A stretch of DNA of 64,000 nucleotides, taken from the NCBI GenBank assembly GCA_014695345.1, contig JACJOC010000036.1, positions 1-64,000 on the forward strand. The letters are read 5' to 3'. Source of the DNA: Cyanobacteria bacterium FACHB-471. GTDB taxonomy: Bacteria > Cyanobacteriota > Cyanobacteriia > Elainellales > Elainellaceae. The translations under genes and the position numbers were made by a program. The notes under the pieces are model-generated. The model saw only the letters and a list, made by a program, of their open reading frames with translations. It was not told the origin of the DNA and made no database searches. Below, in pieces: positions 45,501 through 53,917 of the stretch (position 1 is the stretch's first letter; every line of letters starts with the position of its first letter).

Positions 45501-45749
45501 TTACTTCAGAGGAGGTAGCTTGCGAAACTCCTGGGTATTCCACATTTGTAGCAAATCTTGCTGGTATAGAGTTGCCCACTCCAAAACGAGTTTTTGTGCC
45601 CGACTTGGTAAATCTCCCTCAATGATCTCAAGTGACTCAATACTGACTAACGCATTGTACTCGCCATAGATCGCATGAAAATGAGGCGGCGGATGATCAC
45701 CAAAGAAAACCTTGATCACAATTCCATAGAACCGTGCAACCTCTGGCAT
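45501..45749 (-). CDS. DUF4160 protein, toxin-like partner
   Basis: An 82-residue DUF4160 protein. ATG at 45749 is preferred because the family starts there (MPEVARFYGIVIKVFFGDHP, then PHFHAIYGEYNALVSIES); the longer frame adds 32 unrelated residues. The conserved HPPPHFH segment is present. It is the first gene of the DUF4160/DUF2442 pair that lies between the second effector and the membrane-protein operon, and is probably a mobile stability module. Confidence 0.8.
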   Translation of the reverse strand: MPEVARFYGIVIKVFFGDHPPPHFHAIYGEYNALVSIESLEIIEGDLPSRAQKLVLEWATLYQQDLLQMWNTQEFRKLPPLK

Positions 45750-45947
45750 ACAACATTCAACAAGCAACGAACTCCTGTATTTTATCAAAATGTAAAAAGA
45801 TGATCGTACTGCGATCGCCATCTTGTAGGGTGCGTCGTGACTCACCTACAACTGAGACATAGATCAATTTCTTCTCTTACTAAAGATATTCTTTACCCTC
45901 AAAAGGAAGCGGTTAAAATATTGAAATAAGGGGAAGGGCGATCGCAC

Positions 45948-48680
45948 CTAATTCAACTGTGGCGGTAGCTCAAAGGGTGGTAACCCATTCGGATCAGATG
46001 GAACTCCGAGTGGATTGGGAGATGGTGCATCAGGGGTAGGTTGAGCCGAGTCAGATTGAGTCTGTGGTGGTGGAGTTGCTTCCATGACTGAAATCTCAGC
46101 CGTTCGCGTGACCTGTTCACCAGACTCATTAGTAACTTGTAGGGTAATAATCTGCTGACCTGGAACACTAATCGGAGAAGTGATGCTGCCCGAATTAAGA
46201 ACAGACCCAGGAGCCGGGAGCAATTGAGCCTCACCATCTATAACTGACCAGTTCACGCTAAGCTCAATAGGACCTCTAGCAGGGTTAATAACGTACACCT
46301 GCCTGGGATTTTCTAAGACATTCTGACCGTTAATCAGAAAAGTGATGATTTCGGGTGGACGGGCTTGAATCTTGATGCTGGGTGTTATTGCCGCAATTTC
46401 GGGGACAGTCTGGGCAGGTTGCGATGTAGAAGCTGACGAGACAGGTGGCAAGAGCGGCACAACAACCAGCTTAAAGCGATATTCACCTACAGCTTCGATA
46501 TTTGTAGGCAGATTTCGACAAACTAAGTTGGTAGCGATCGCACAATATTGCCTCAGTTCCGTTGGGACACCATCATTAACCGAATAGCGTCTGAGTTCGC
46601 GATCGACCGAACCATCAGGAGCAAGATTCACCAGCCGCAGTTCCTTAATCTGCTGAGGATTCGCAATTTCCCAATTCAGTTGAATTGGACCTGGTTTGGG
46701 GCGAGGGGAACTGTCTGGATTAGTTGAGGGAGAGAGAGGTGGACCTACTTCTTCATAGGTCGGTTGAGTCGAGAAGAAACTAACGACAACAGGTTCGGGC
46801 TCTGGCGGCAGAATGCGAATGGTGTCCGTAGTGAGTGTTGCAATAGGTTGTTCAGGGTTTTGAGCAGAGGAAGAAGCGGGCGATCGCCGTCCGAACCAAC
46901 GCTGCCAGCGGCTTTGTGGTGCTGCGGGTGTGACTAAAGCCTCAGGGTTTGCAAAGACCTCAATTCTAAAAACAGAATCACCGCTTTGACTAGCCGAAGT
47001 AATGATTCTCTGGCATCTTAAAGTTGTGTCAAGCTCATCTAGAGACGGAGTTTGGGAGTCAGAGGATGGAGAGGGGGAAGGTTCGGGAGAGGATTGCTGA
47101 GGGATTTCTGAGAGCAAAACCTCTTCGCAAAAATTGTTTTCCTTAAGCTCACCATTTGGATAATTTTGTCGTTGTGCGATCGATGGAAGTTTATCGCAGT
47201 CAATATTACCTCCAGTTGCACGACGCTGCCGTAGTTCTGTAGAGATGCGACAAAATGCACCTTTATCGGGCAAAAAGCTATAGCTTTTTCGATTAATCTC
47301 CACATTCTCCTGTAGCTGAACAATTGTCACTTTTTGCACCCGATTGAGATATGAAATTTCCCAATCAAGACGGACTGGAGTGTTTTTGCCTTCCTGATAA
47401 GTGGCTGACGCTGCTTCAAAGCTGACTACTTCGGGTAAAGGAGGTGTGGGGGAGGGAGGATTTGTCCAAAACAGAACGCGCCAGATTATGTAAGCGATCG
47501 TTCCTAACAGCCCCAACGCCAACAGCACCAATAGAAGCAAGTGCCACAAGGGGCGAGCTTGCCAAACAATTGTGCCTTCTGGTGAAGCAGGCAAAGCAAG
47601 CGGTTTTGCTTCTAGTTCAGGCGCTTCCGATTCAGCATTCTTTAGATCAACTGTAAATGGAAATTGCAGTCCTTTTCCCCAAAAGGGTCGTCTCCACCAC
47701 TTTTTAGGTCTGGCAACCAACGTGATATAGCTGAGTTGCCCTCGATCAATGATGGGTTTTGGTAAGTCGAATGTGTAGGCAAATAATTTTTCCTGATCCC
47801 AGCCTTGCAGCCGCAGTTCACGAACGATGTTTCCCTGATTGACTAACTTAATCTCAAACGTTTTTGGCTCCTCTGGAATGTGGCGAACCGCAGGAAACAT
47901 ACTGATTTCCAGGTTGACATTCGGCAGAATTTCTAAATACAAAACATCCAGCAGCACTAGATCTTCTGTGACACTAGAGGTAAGGCGAATCGTTGGTTGA
48001 TAATAGCCTGCTGGCGTATACTCAGGTGCACACAAGGACGCTTGAATTGCACCCACCTGCCCAGGCAGTAATTCTAACCCATCTGTTTCAACAGTTTGCT
48101 GGACAGGATTAGAAGAGGATTGGAAATATTTGGGTTGGAATGTCCACTGGGACTCTAAATCTGGACAGAGCAGTTTAAATCGATCGACCCGTTTTGATCG
48201 ATTTTCAACCTGCATTGTGAAATTGAACGGCTGTCCTGCCTGTAGCTTGTGGGGACCAGTGGGACTTGTAGCAGGTTGAGTGGTAAATCTGGGTGTATTG
48301 TCAAATGTGGCGCTCTGGTCAGACGGTAGAACCTGTAATTGTTGAGGACGAGTTAATTGTTTTGCTGGATACTCATTAGTAGTCTCAATACAAACGTCAT
48401 AGTTATATGTGCCAGGACTGGCTTGCAGAGGAATTTCAAACGTTAGAGTAACTGCGATCGAATCCTCTCCTTTTAGAACTACTGTGGGTGGTACACTGAT
48501 TTTGCACCAGCGCTGTAAGGGCAGAGAAAAACTATTGGTTGGATTAATCCAGATAGAAATTTCAACACTTTGTTCTGCTGCATTGGTGATTTTGATCTGC
48601 CGATCAATCGTTGCTCCGCGTGAAACTGAGCTGTTTTCAGAAAAATCTTCTAAGCGCAGGAGGTTACTAGTTATCTGCAT
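45948..48680 (-). CDS. CIS-locus single-pass membrane protein with Ig-like domains
   Basis: A 910-residue protein of unknown name. The N-terminal ~375 residues form repeated Ig-like/COG1470-like beta domains (VSISIWINP-type strands, ALTLTFEIPLQASPGTYNY-like, LLPGQVGAIQASLCAPEYTP). One membrane segment follows near 380-406 (LLLLVLLALGLLGTIAYIIW). The C-terminal 500 residues contain further beta domains with linkers rich in Pro/Ser (QSSPEPSPSPSSDSQTP) and a PKD-like end. Its start overlaps the stop of the WD40 protein by 14 bases; both share the beta-TM-distal plan. It could anchor the injection machine to a membrane. Confidence 0.6.
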   Translation of the reverse strand: MQITSNLLRLEDFSENSSVSRGATIDRQIKITNAAEQSVEISIWINPTNSFSLPLQRWCKISVPPTVVLKGEDSIAVTLTFEIPLQASPGTYNYDVCIETTNEYPAKQLTRPQQLQVLPSDQSATFDNTPRFTTQPATSPTGPHKLQAGQPFNFTMQVENRSKRVDRFKLLCPDLESQWTFQPKYFQSSSNPVQQTVETDGLELLPGQVGAIQASLCAPEYTPAGYYQPTIRLTSSVTEDLVLLDVLYLEILPNVNLEISMFPAVRHIPEEPKTFEIKLVNQGNIVRELRLQGWDQEKLFAYTFDLPKPIIDRGQLSYITLVARPKKWWRRPFWGKGLQFPFTVDLKNAESEAPELEAKPLALPASPEGTIVWQARPLWHLLLLVLLALGLLGTIAYIIWRVLFWTNPPSPTPPLPEVVSFEAASATYQEGKNTPVRLDWEISYLNRVQKVTIVQLQENVEINRKSYSFLPDKGAFCRISTELRQRRATGGNIDCDKLPSIAQRQNYPNGELKENNFCEEVLLSEIPQQSSPEPSPSPSSDSQTPSLDELDTTLRCQRIITSASQSGDSVFRIEVFANPEALVTPAAPQSRWQRWFGRRSPASSSAQNPEQPIATLTTDTIRILPPEPEPVVVSFFSTQPTYEEVGPPLSPSTNPDSSPRPKPGPIQLNWEIANPQQIKELRLVNLAPDGSVDRELRRYSVNDGVPTELRQYCAIATNLVCRNLPTNIEAVGEYRFKLVVVPLLPPVSSASTSQPAQTVPEIAAITPSIKIQARPPEIITFLINGQNVLENPRQVYVINPARGPIELSVNWSVIDGEAQLLPAPGSVLNSGSITSPISVPGQQIITLQVTNESGEQVTRTAEISVMEATPPPQTQSDSAQPTPDAPSPNPLGVPSDPNGLPPFELPPQLN

Positions 48681-51039
48681 TAGTCTTTTTTACGCTAAAT
48701 AGGCTGACATGGTGCTGATCGTCTCCTGTCACCACTCGAATCTGATTGTTCACTACTTGAACATCGATGCTGTTAATCTTGGCGCTACTCCTAAGGTTTG
48801 GCAAATGCCAACGGTCGAGGTTTCTTGCTTCTTCTTTGATCCTTTCTGGGGAGAGCGATCGCAATTGTGACACAGGCGGCCACAACATCACCCGTCCATC
48901 ATCTCCACCGCTGGCTAAGTACTCGCCCGTTTGATCAAACGCAACCGCACGAACAGCTTGTCTTCTGTCATTGCTTTGCCACTGGTTAACTATTAGTTCT
49001 GTCGCTGGTAATTCTGTCGTTGAGCACCTAAGCTTGTAAACAACGTTTGGCTCGTCACCTAATACATCTCTAATCTTGACAAGTTTTCCATCTGAAATAC
49101 AACTTCTGATTTTATTCAAATCCCATAAAGTGATAAATCCATTTGTATCAGCCGTTACTAAAAGATTTTGTTGATCTGCGATCGCTAGGCTCTCAATATA
49201 GTCTTGTTGTCCAACGATGGGCTGTGGCTGCAACTGCTCCGGATATTTGTACTGCAACTCATACAGATTATGGTTCTGCCAATCCCAAAAAGAGAGCTTG
49301 TTATAACGCTCTCCGATCACAACTAAGTTGGGGGGTGAACTTTGACTTTGACTGACTGCTACAGCAGAGACAGGGAATTTGACATAAGCAGAATTCTTGC
49401 GTGTTGTTTCACCATTGGGTTCGAGCTGCCACTGGCGCACAAATCCGCTGCTATGCCCACTGTAAAGGTAGCCAGAATCTTCACTAAAATCTAGCCCGAA
49501 CACTCGATCGTTGGGTTGAAGCGTTTTAGGATTCGGCTGTGCCTGCTTTTGAGCAACGTTCCAAAGCTTAAGGTCTCCGTTTGCGAGTCCAGCGGCAATG
49601 CGTCCATCTCGCTGAGGTTGCTGTCGCACAATTCGCACTGCGCCACCTGCTTCTGTAGTAAATGGGGATCGATCGCCTTTCAGGTAGACGGTTTTGAGTA
49701 GAGGCATTTCGCTGACTTGCCACCGTCGAATGGTGCGATCGCCAGAGCCACTAATTACAGTGTTTCCATTTTCAATTAAGCGCACCGAGTTGACAGGCTG
49801 CCTGTGAGATGGTGAATGAAGTAGGAGCATTAGTCCCAAAAATATTGCCAAGAGAAACGCTATCACTAGCTGTAACAACAGTGGCACGCTTGGTTTAACA
49901 ATGAGTTCAAACGCTTGCACATTGGGGTCAGGATAGATTGAATCTGAGACGTTTGAATTACTGCCCAGCTTTGGATAAACGTGAAACAACAGTCGGCGAT
50001 TGAGTCCAAGCAACGGGCGCTGTCTATGTGCTGTTAACGTGATAGGTTTGATTTCGTTAGATTCTCCAGGCTGTAGTGCGATCGGATCAGAAATTTTTAA
50101 GCGACATTGCTTCTGCTCCAACGGTGAAATTTGCAGTTGAATGTGCTGCGGTAAGTTGCTTCTGTTCTCAAATTGCAATTCATAGATCGCGGCATTGACA
50201 TATTTTTTCGCTCGCTTGTTTCGACGTTGATGAGAAGGAATAGTTTGTTGAGGCGTTGGGCAACTCCATTCCACAACACCCCAAGGCAAAATTTCTAAAG
50301 TTCCCTTCTTAAGGGTGACATAGGAACTTGTGTCAGATTGCGCCTCGATTCTAAAGGGGTAGGGTTGGCTGAAGGCAGCAATACTTGCAGGAATTTGACA
50401 GCGAAAGCTAGTCTCGGCTGAACCACCTGCATTCACAGGCACGATTTGTTCAACTCCATCAAACCAAGATGGATGGAAACTTATTGGTGTATCAGAAGAC
50501 GGGGTTATATTCTCGGCTTCTCCTGATTCAACAAACATTAAACGAATATTGGTGTATTTGGGGCTTAAGTTGTAAACCAATACTGGGATTTCGATCGCAT
50601 CCCCAGGCGTAGCTTTGAATTCCTTTATAGGTAAGTAGATTTTATAAGGCTGTGGAGGTCTACTAATTTCTAGTTTGAGTTTTTGTTCAGCCGACAATTG
50701 CTCAGATTCAACCGAAAAAACTTTAAGCGTTAAATCAATTGTGGTACCGTATGCAGGAATTGGAGCTTTAACAATTTTGACTGTAAATTTAGTAATCTGT
50801 CCCGGTGGTTTTTTGGCTCCAACTTGTGGCTCTAATCGATACCAGCGCAACCCTGAATCTATGTCTAATCCTGCTGCTAATAGTTCTAATTGAAAGCTTG
50901 CAAACTGCTTACTGTTATTTGTTACAAAGACATCAAATTGCTGTTCTGGATTACTTTCGTCAAACTCTGATGCATCATCACCTTGTGGAACAAACCGGAG
51001 ATATCTTTTACTCACCTCCACCTTGACTAACTCTGCCAT
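48667..51039 (-). CDS. CIS-locus single-pass membrane protein with WD40 repeats
   Basis: A 790-residue protein starting at ATG 51039 (MAELVKVEVSKRYLRFVPQG; an in-frame GTG at 51051 adds four residues). The N-terminal 370 residues are Ig-like beta domains of the same kind as the downstream partner. One membrane segment lies near 385-410 (LLLQLVIAFLLAIFLGLMLL). The C-terminal part has WD40 blades: SGSGDRTIRRWQVSEMP, AGLANGDLKLWNVAQ, SGGDDGRVMLWPP. A WD40 propeller on the far side of the membrane from the Ig-like part suggests a docking platform. It is co-transcribed with its neighbours (13-residue-scale overlap). Confidence 0.7.
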   Translation of the reverse strand: MAELVKVEVSKRYLRFVPQGDDASEFDESNPEQQFDVFVTNNSKQFASFQLELLAAGLDIDSGLRWYRLEPQVGAKKPPGQITKFTVKIVKAPIPAYGTTIDLTLKVFSVESEQLSAEQKLKLEISRPPQPYKIYLPIKEFKATPGDAIEIPVLVYNLSPKYTNIRLMFVESGEAENITPSSDTPISFHPSWFDGVEQIVPVNAGGSAETSFRCQIPASIAAFSQPYPFRIEAQSDTSSYVTLKKGTLEILPWGVVEWSCPTPQQTIPSHQRRNKRAKKYVNAAIYELQFENRSNLPQHIQLQISPLEQKQCRLKISDPIALQPGESNEIKPITLTAHRQRPLLGLNRRLLFHVYPKLGSNSNVSDSIYPDPNVQAFELIVKPSVPLLLQLVIAFLLAIFLGLMLLLHSPSHRQPVNSVRLIENGNTVISGSGDRTIRRWQVSEMPLLKTVYLKGDRSPFTTEAGGAVRIVRQQPQRDGRIAAGLANGDLKLWNVAQKQAQPNPKTLQPNDRVFGLDFSEDSGYLYSGHSSGFVRQWQLEPNGETTRKNSAYVKFPVSAVAVSQSQSSPPNLVVIGERYNKLSFWDWQNHNLYELQYKYPEQLQPQPIVGQQDYIESLAIADQQNLLVTADTNGFITLWDLNKIRSCISDGKLVKIRDVLGDEPNVVYKLRCSTTELPATELIVNQWQSNDRRQAVRAVAFDQTGEYLASGGDDGRVMLWPPVSQLRSLSPERIKEEARNLDRWHLPNLRSSAKINSIDVQVVNNQIRVVTGDDQHHVSLFSVKKTNADN

Positions 51040-51116
51040 ACTCAAAAACACCCTTGTTAATCACAAATCGTTAACGGTTATTTTTAGTGATGCGATCGCA
51101 ATTCGTTGACTGCAAT

Positions 51117-52298
51117 TTACTGAGATAACTGCATTAACTGCTGCCGTCGCCAAGCAAAATTTAGGATATTAACTCCCAGTTCTTGAGCAGTGCGAATCTC
51201 ATGACGAGCAAAGTTCAAGTTCTCATTTAAGCCCCACGCTCTAGACAATTCACCTGCCACTAAAACGACACCATTTCCTGCCCATAGCTGCATCGGTTGT
51301 TGAGATATCGGAAGCGCTGAGAAGAGAAAAGGTTGAGTTTTGAGAATTCGCAGTGAGGGGTTTTGGTCGAGATTTTTCCAGGAATGCAGAGAAGGCTGTA
51401 GCTGTTGCAGAGTTGATTGCACGTGATCTAGATTCACACTGCGATCGCTAACCTCAACTAAAACAGTACTTCCTGCTTCTAACCCGTGACGAAGCAACTC
51501 TAGCGCTCCAATGTTAAAGTTCAAAAGTTGCCATCCAGTGAGGTAGAGCAAGTCAAAAGGTAGAAGAGGCGATCGCAGCTGAGAAAGCTCAACAGGAATT
51601 CCTTGTAGAGACGGGTAAAGCGCTTCTAAGGATTGCAATAGGTAGAGCAGGTCAGAGATGCGATCGCTAAATCCAGTATCACCATCTCGCAGAACGGCAA
51701 CCCGAACTAATCCCTGTGGTTTTGCTTGTGCTTGGTTACGATAGCGAAAATCAAGTTCATTTGCTTCGGGGACAAAGGCATTTTTGGCAGGTTTGAAAGC
51801 CACAGTTTCTGGCTGAAGCTTGATGCGACATAACTCAATTTGGCGATCGCCCGGGGGCTTAGTCGTTTCATCCAGGCGAAACTGTTCTTGGATAGTTGCT
51901 GCCTCTTGCTGATAAGGAGGATTATCCGGTTCAACGTAGCTGATTAGCAGATAAACTGTTACCGACCCTGTTGCAGGAGGCTCTGTTGCAACCCGATAAG
52001 TGAGCGGGCGATCGACAATAATTGGATTGCCTTCCATATCAATCGCAATACCGGGCTGCACTTCTAACCAGCGGCGATCGCGAAACCGTTCAGGCGCAGT
52101 ATTCGGTGGGCTGATCTGCTTAACCCCTAAGCCACAAACAACTCCGGGCTGATGGAGCGACTGATAATGAACATTTTGGCGACGACGATGATACTGCTCA
52201 GCTAATAGCCAGCGGTCAGCATTCATCATCAGCCCGTCATAGACGTGAAGACGAGTGAGGGGATCGATAGATGGCGCAGGAAAAACCCGATCAATCAC
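51117..52298 (-). CDS. CIS-associated DUF4159-domain protein
   Basis: A 393-residue protein with GTG start at 52298. The N-terminal half (LTRLHVYDGLMMNADRWLLA, YQSLHQPGVVCGLGV, VQPGIAIDMEGNPIIVDRPL) is a beta-rich domain seen in CIS-type clusters. The C-terminal half (about 225-393) is DUF4159-like: LPFDLLYLTGWQLLNFNIGA, SLRILKTQPFLFSALPISQQ, LVAGELSRAWGL, IRTAQELGVNILNFAWRRQQ. It is first of the trio with the two membrane proteins (78 bases to the next). Its precise role is unknown. Confidence 0.65.
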   Translation of the reverse strand: MIDRVFPAPSIDPLTRLHVYDGLMMNADRWLLAEQYHRRRQNVHYQSLHQPGVVCGLGVKQISPPNTAPERFRDRRWLEVQPGIAIDMEGNPIIVDRPLTYRVATEPPATGSVTVYLLISYVEPDNPPYQQEAATIQEQFRLDETTKPPGDRQIELCRIKLQPETVAFKPAKNAFVPEANELDFRYRNQAQAKPQGLVRVAVLRDGDTGFSDRISDLLYLLQSLEALYPSLQGIPVELSQLRSPLLPFDLLYLTGWQLLNFNIGALELLRHGLEAGSTVLVEVSDRSVNLDHVQSTLQQLQPSLHSWKNLDQNPSLRILKTQPFLFSALPISQQPMQLWAGNGVVLVAGELSRAWGLNENLNFARHEIRTAQELGVNILNFAWRRQQLMQLSQ

Positions 52299-52676
52299 AA
52301 GTGCGCCTCCCTGAAAAGCTACTATTTCTGTAAAGCTAAACCGAGTTAACCAATCAAACCCACAGCAACCTAGCCTGAATCAACTAAATTCAATCGTTGC
52401 CACTCAAAAATTTGCAGTTCTATTAAATCTGATCGTTCAAAGGAACACAGCACTGAGAGAAATTTGAGTCCCGCAAGAAGAAAAGTCTACTTGCACATAG
52501 TGACCTAACGTAGGATTATGCGTTTAGAAACTCTAAGTTGATCAAATTATTAGAAAGTCTTCATAATTGTTAGGCTTGATTAGAAATAGAGGATTTGAGC
52601 CTGGAAATTTTTGTGTAACGCAGCTCAACCACGCCACACAAATTTTCGGATAAAAGTTCTTCATTGCGTTAGTTCT
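52299..52676. other. intergenic region, no gene seen
   Basis: 378 AT-rich bases lie between the CIS trio and the pentapeptide gene. I see no gene, strong hairpin or repeat. It should contain the promoter of the CIS trio (reading leftward) and the 3' region of the pentapeptide gene. Confidence 0.3.
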
Positions 52677-53852
52677 TCAATCACAACTACCCTGCGTCCC
52701 GTCGGGCATCGTTGCACCACAAAAATTGGTGTTATCTTGTCTGGTTCTAGTCAGGTCTGCTCCTCTAAGATTGGCATTACTGAGATTAGCTCTATTCAGA
52801 TCTGCATTGGTCAGGTTGGCATTGCTGAGGTCAACATTTCGGAGATCTACTCCACTAAAATTTGCCCAACTCAAAATTGAGTTTGAGAGATTAATCCCTC
52901 TGAAGTCTCGAACAGAAATCCCTCTGAAATCATGACAGCTTAAATTACTGTCGCTCAAATTGGCATTAACTAAAATTGCGTCACTCAAACTCGTTCCGGT
53001 GAGACAAACTTCTGCTAAACTTGCATTTCTCAGACTTGCTGCTGCCAAATCAACGCTAGCGTTGACATTGCTCAGATTTACACCAGTTAAGTTAGCGTTG
53101 CTGAAGTCAGTTCCACGCAACGTTGTAGCCCGCAAATCTGCTTGGCTCAGATTGGCATTCCGAAAGTTAGCACTCTGTAAGTTTGATCTGCTCAAGTTGA
53201 CGTGGCTAAGGTTCGTTTGATTCAGAATTGCGTCTATCAAGGTTGTTTCACTTAGATTGGCATAGCTGAGGTTAGCAAGCGATAAATTAGCTTCTCGAAG
53301 GGTTGCAGAATTTAAATTGAGATAGCTAAGATTGGCATTGCTTAAATCTGCTTTAGTGAGATTAGCTCCTTCTAGGCTGAGATAGCTGAGATTTGCACTA
53401 CTCAAATTAGCAGCAGTTAGATCAGCACGGCTGAGATTAAGTTCTGCCCCAACTTGGTTGAGAATCTGCCACACTAAACGCCATTTAGGATCGATCGCCG
53501 CTCCATCAATCTGCGTTTCTCTCAAATCAGCTCCTGCTAGCACTGCATTGCTCAAGTCTGCACCCCGCAAATCAGCTTGTCTTAGGTCAGCATCCGTAAG
53601 ATTTGCTTCGCCCAAGTAAGCATCGCTTAAATCAGCCCCACTCAAGTTTGCGCCCTGTAGATTTGCTCCACTCAAATTTGCTGATCTCAGATAAGCTTCA
53701 GTTAAATCCGCTTCTTGTAAATTACAGTTAGGGCATTCTCTGGTTTCTCGCAACTGTTGAATGTCTTCATCTGTGTCCGCGATCGCCCATTCTGCCTGCA
53801 TTAAACTCAAAGCAGCGATCGCTATCAAGCCGATACTTGTGAGTCTTTTCAT
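52677..53852 (-). CDS. secreted pentapeptide-repeat protein
   Basis: A 391-residue protein with an N-terminal signal peptide (MKRLTSIGLIAIAALSLMQA, cleavage near AIA-DTDED). About 60 tandem pentapeptides A(D/N)L(S/R/T)x follow (for example ANLSGANLQGANLSGADLSD), which build a right-handed square beta-helix. A short non-repeat break (WRLVWQILNQVGAELN) divides the array near residue 130. Such proteins are numerous in cyanobacteria, often in lumen or periplasm, and their biochemical role is generally unknown. It is divergent from a TPR gene, 65 bases apart. Confidence 0.9.
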   Translation of the reverse strand: MKRLTSIGLIAIAALSLMQAEWAIADTDEDIQQLRETRECPNCNLQEADLTEAYLRSANLSGANLQGANLSGADLSDAYLGEANLTDADLRQADLRGADLSNAVLAGADLRETQIDGAAIDPKWRLVWQILNQVGAELNLSRADLTAANLSSANLSYLSLEGANLTKADLSNANLSYLNLNSATLREANLSLANLSYANLSETTLIDAILNQTNLSHVNLSRSNLQSANFRNANLSQADLRATTLRGTDFSNANLTGVNLSNVNASVDLAAASLRNASLAEVCLTGTSLSDAILVNANLSDSNLSCHDFRGISVRDFRGINLSNSILSWANFSGVDLRNVDLSNANLTNADLNRANLSNANLRGADLTRTRQDNTNFCGATMPDGTQGSCD

Positions 53853-53917
53853 CCTGCACCCACCTTCCTTCAGGTTGTGACTAAGTTTGTCAAATCTTTA
53901 TCAAGCTGAGTAAGCCA

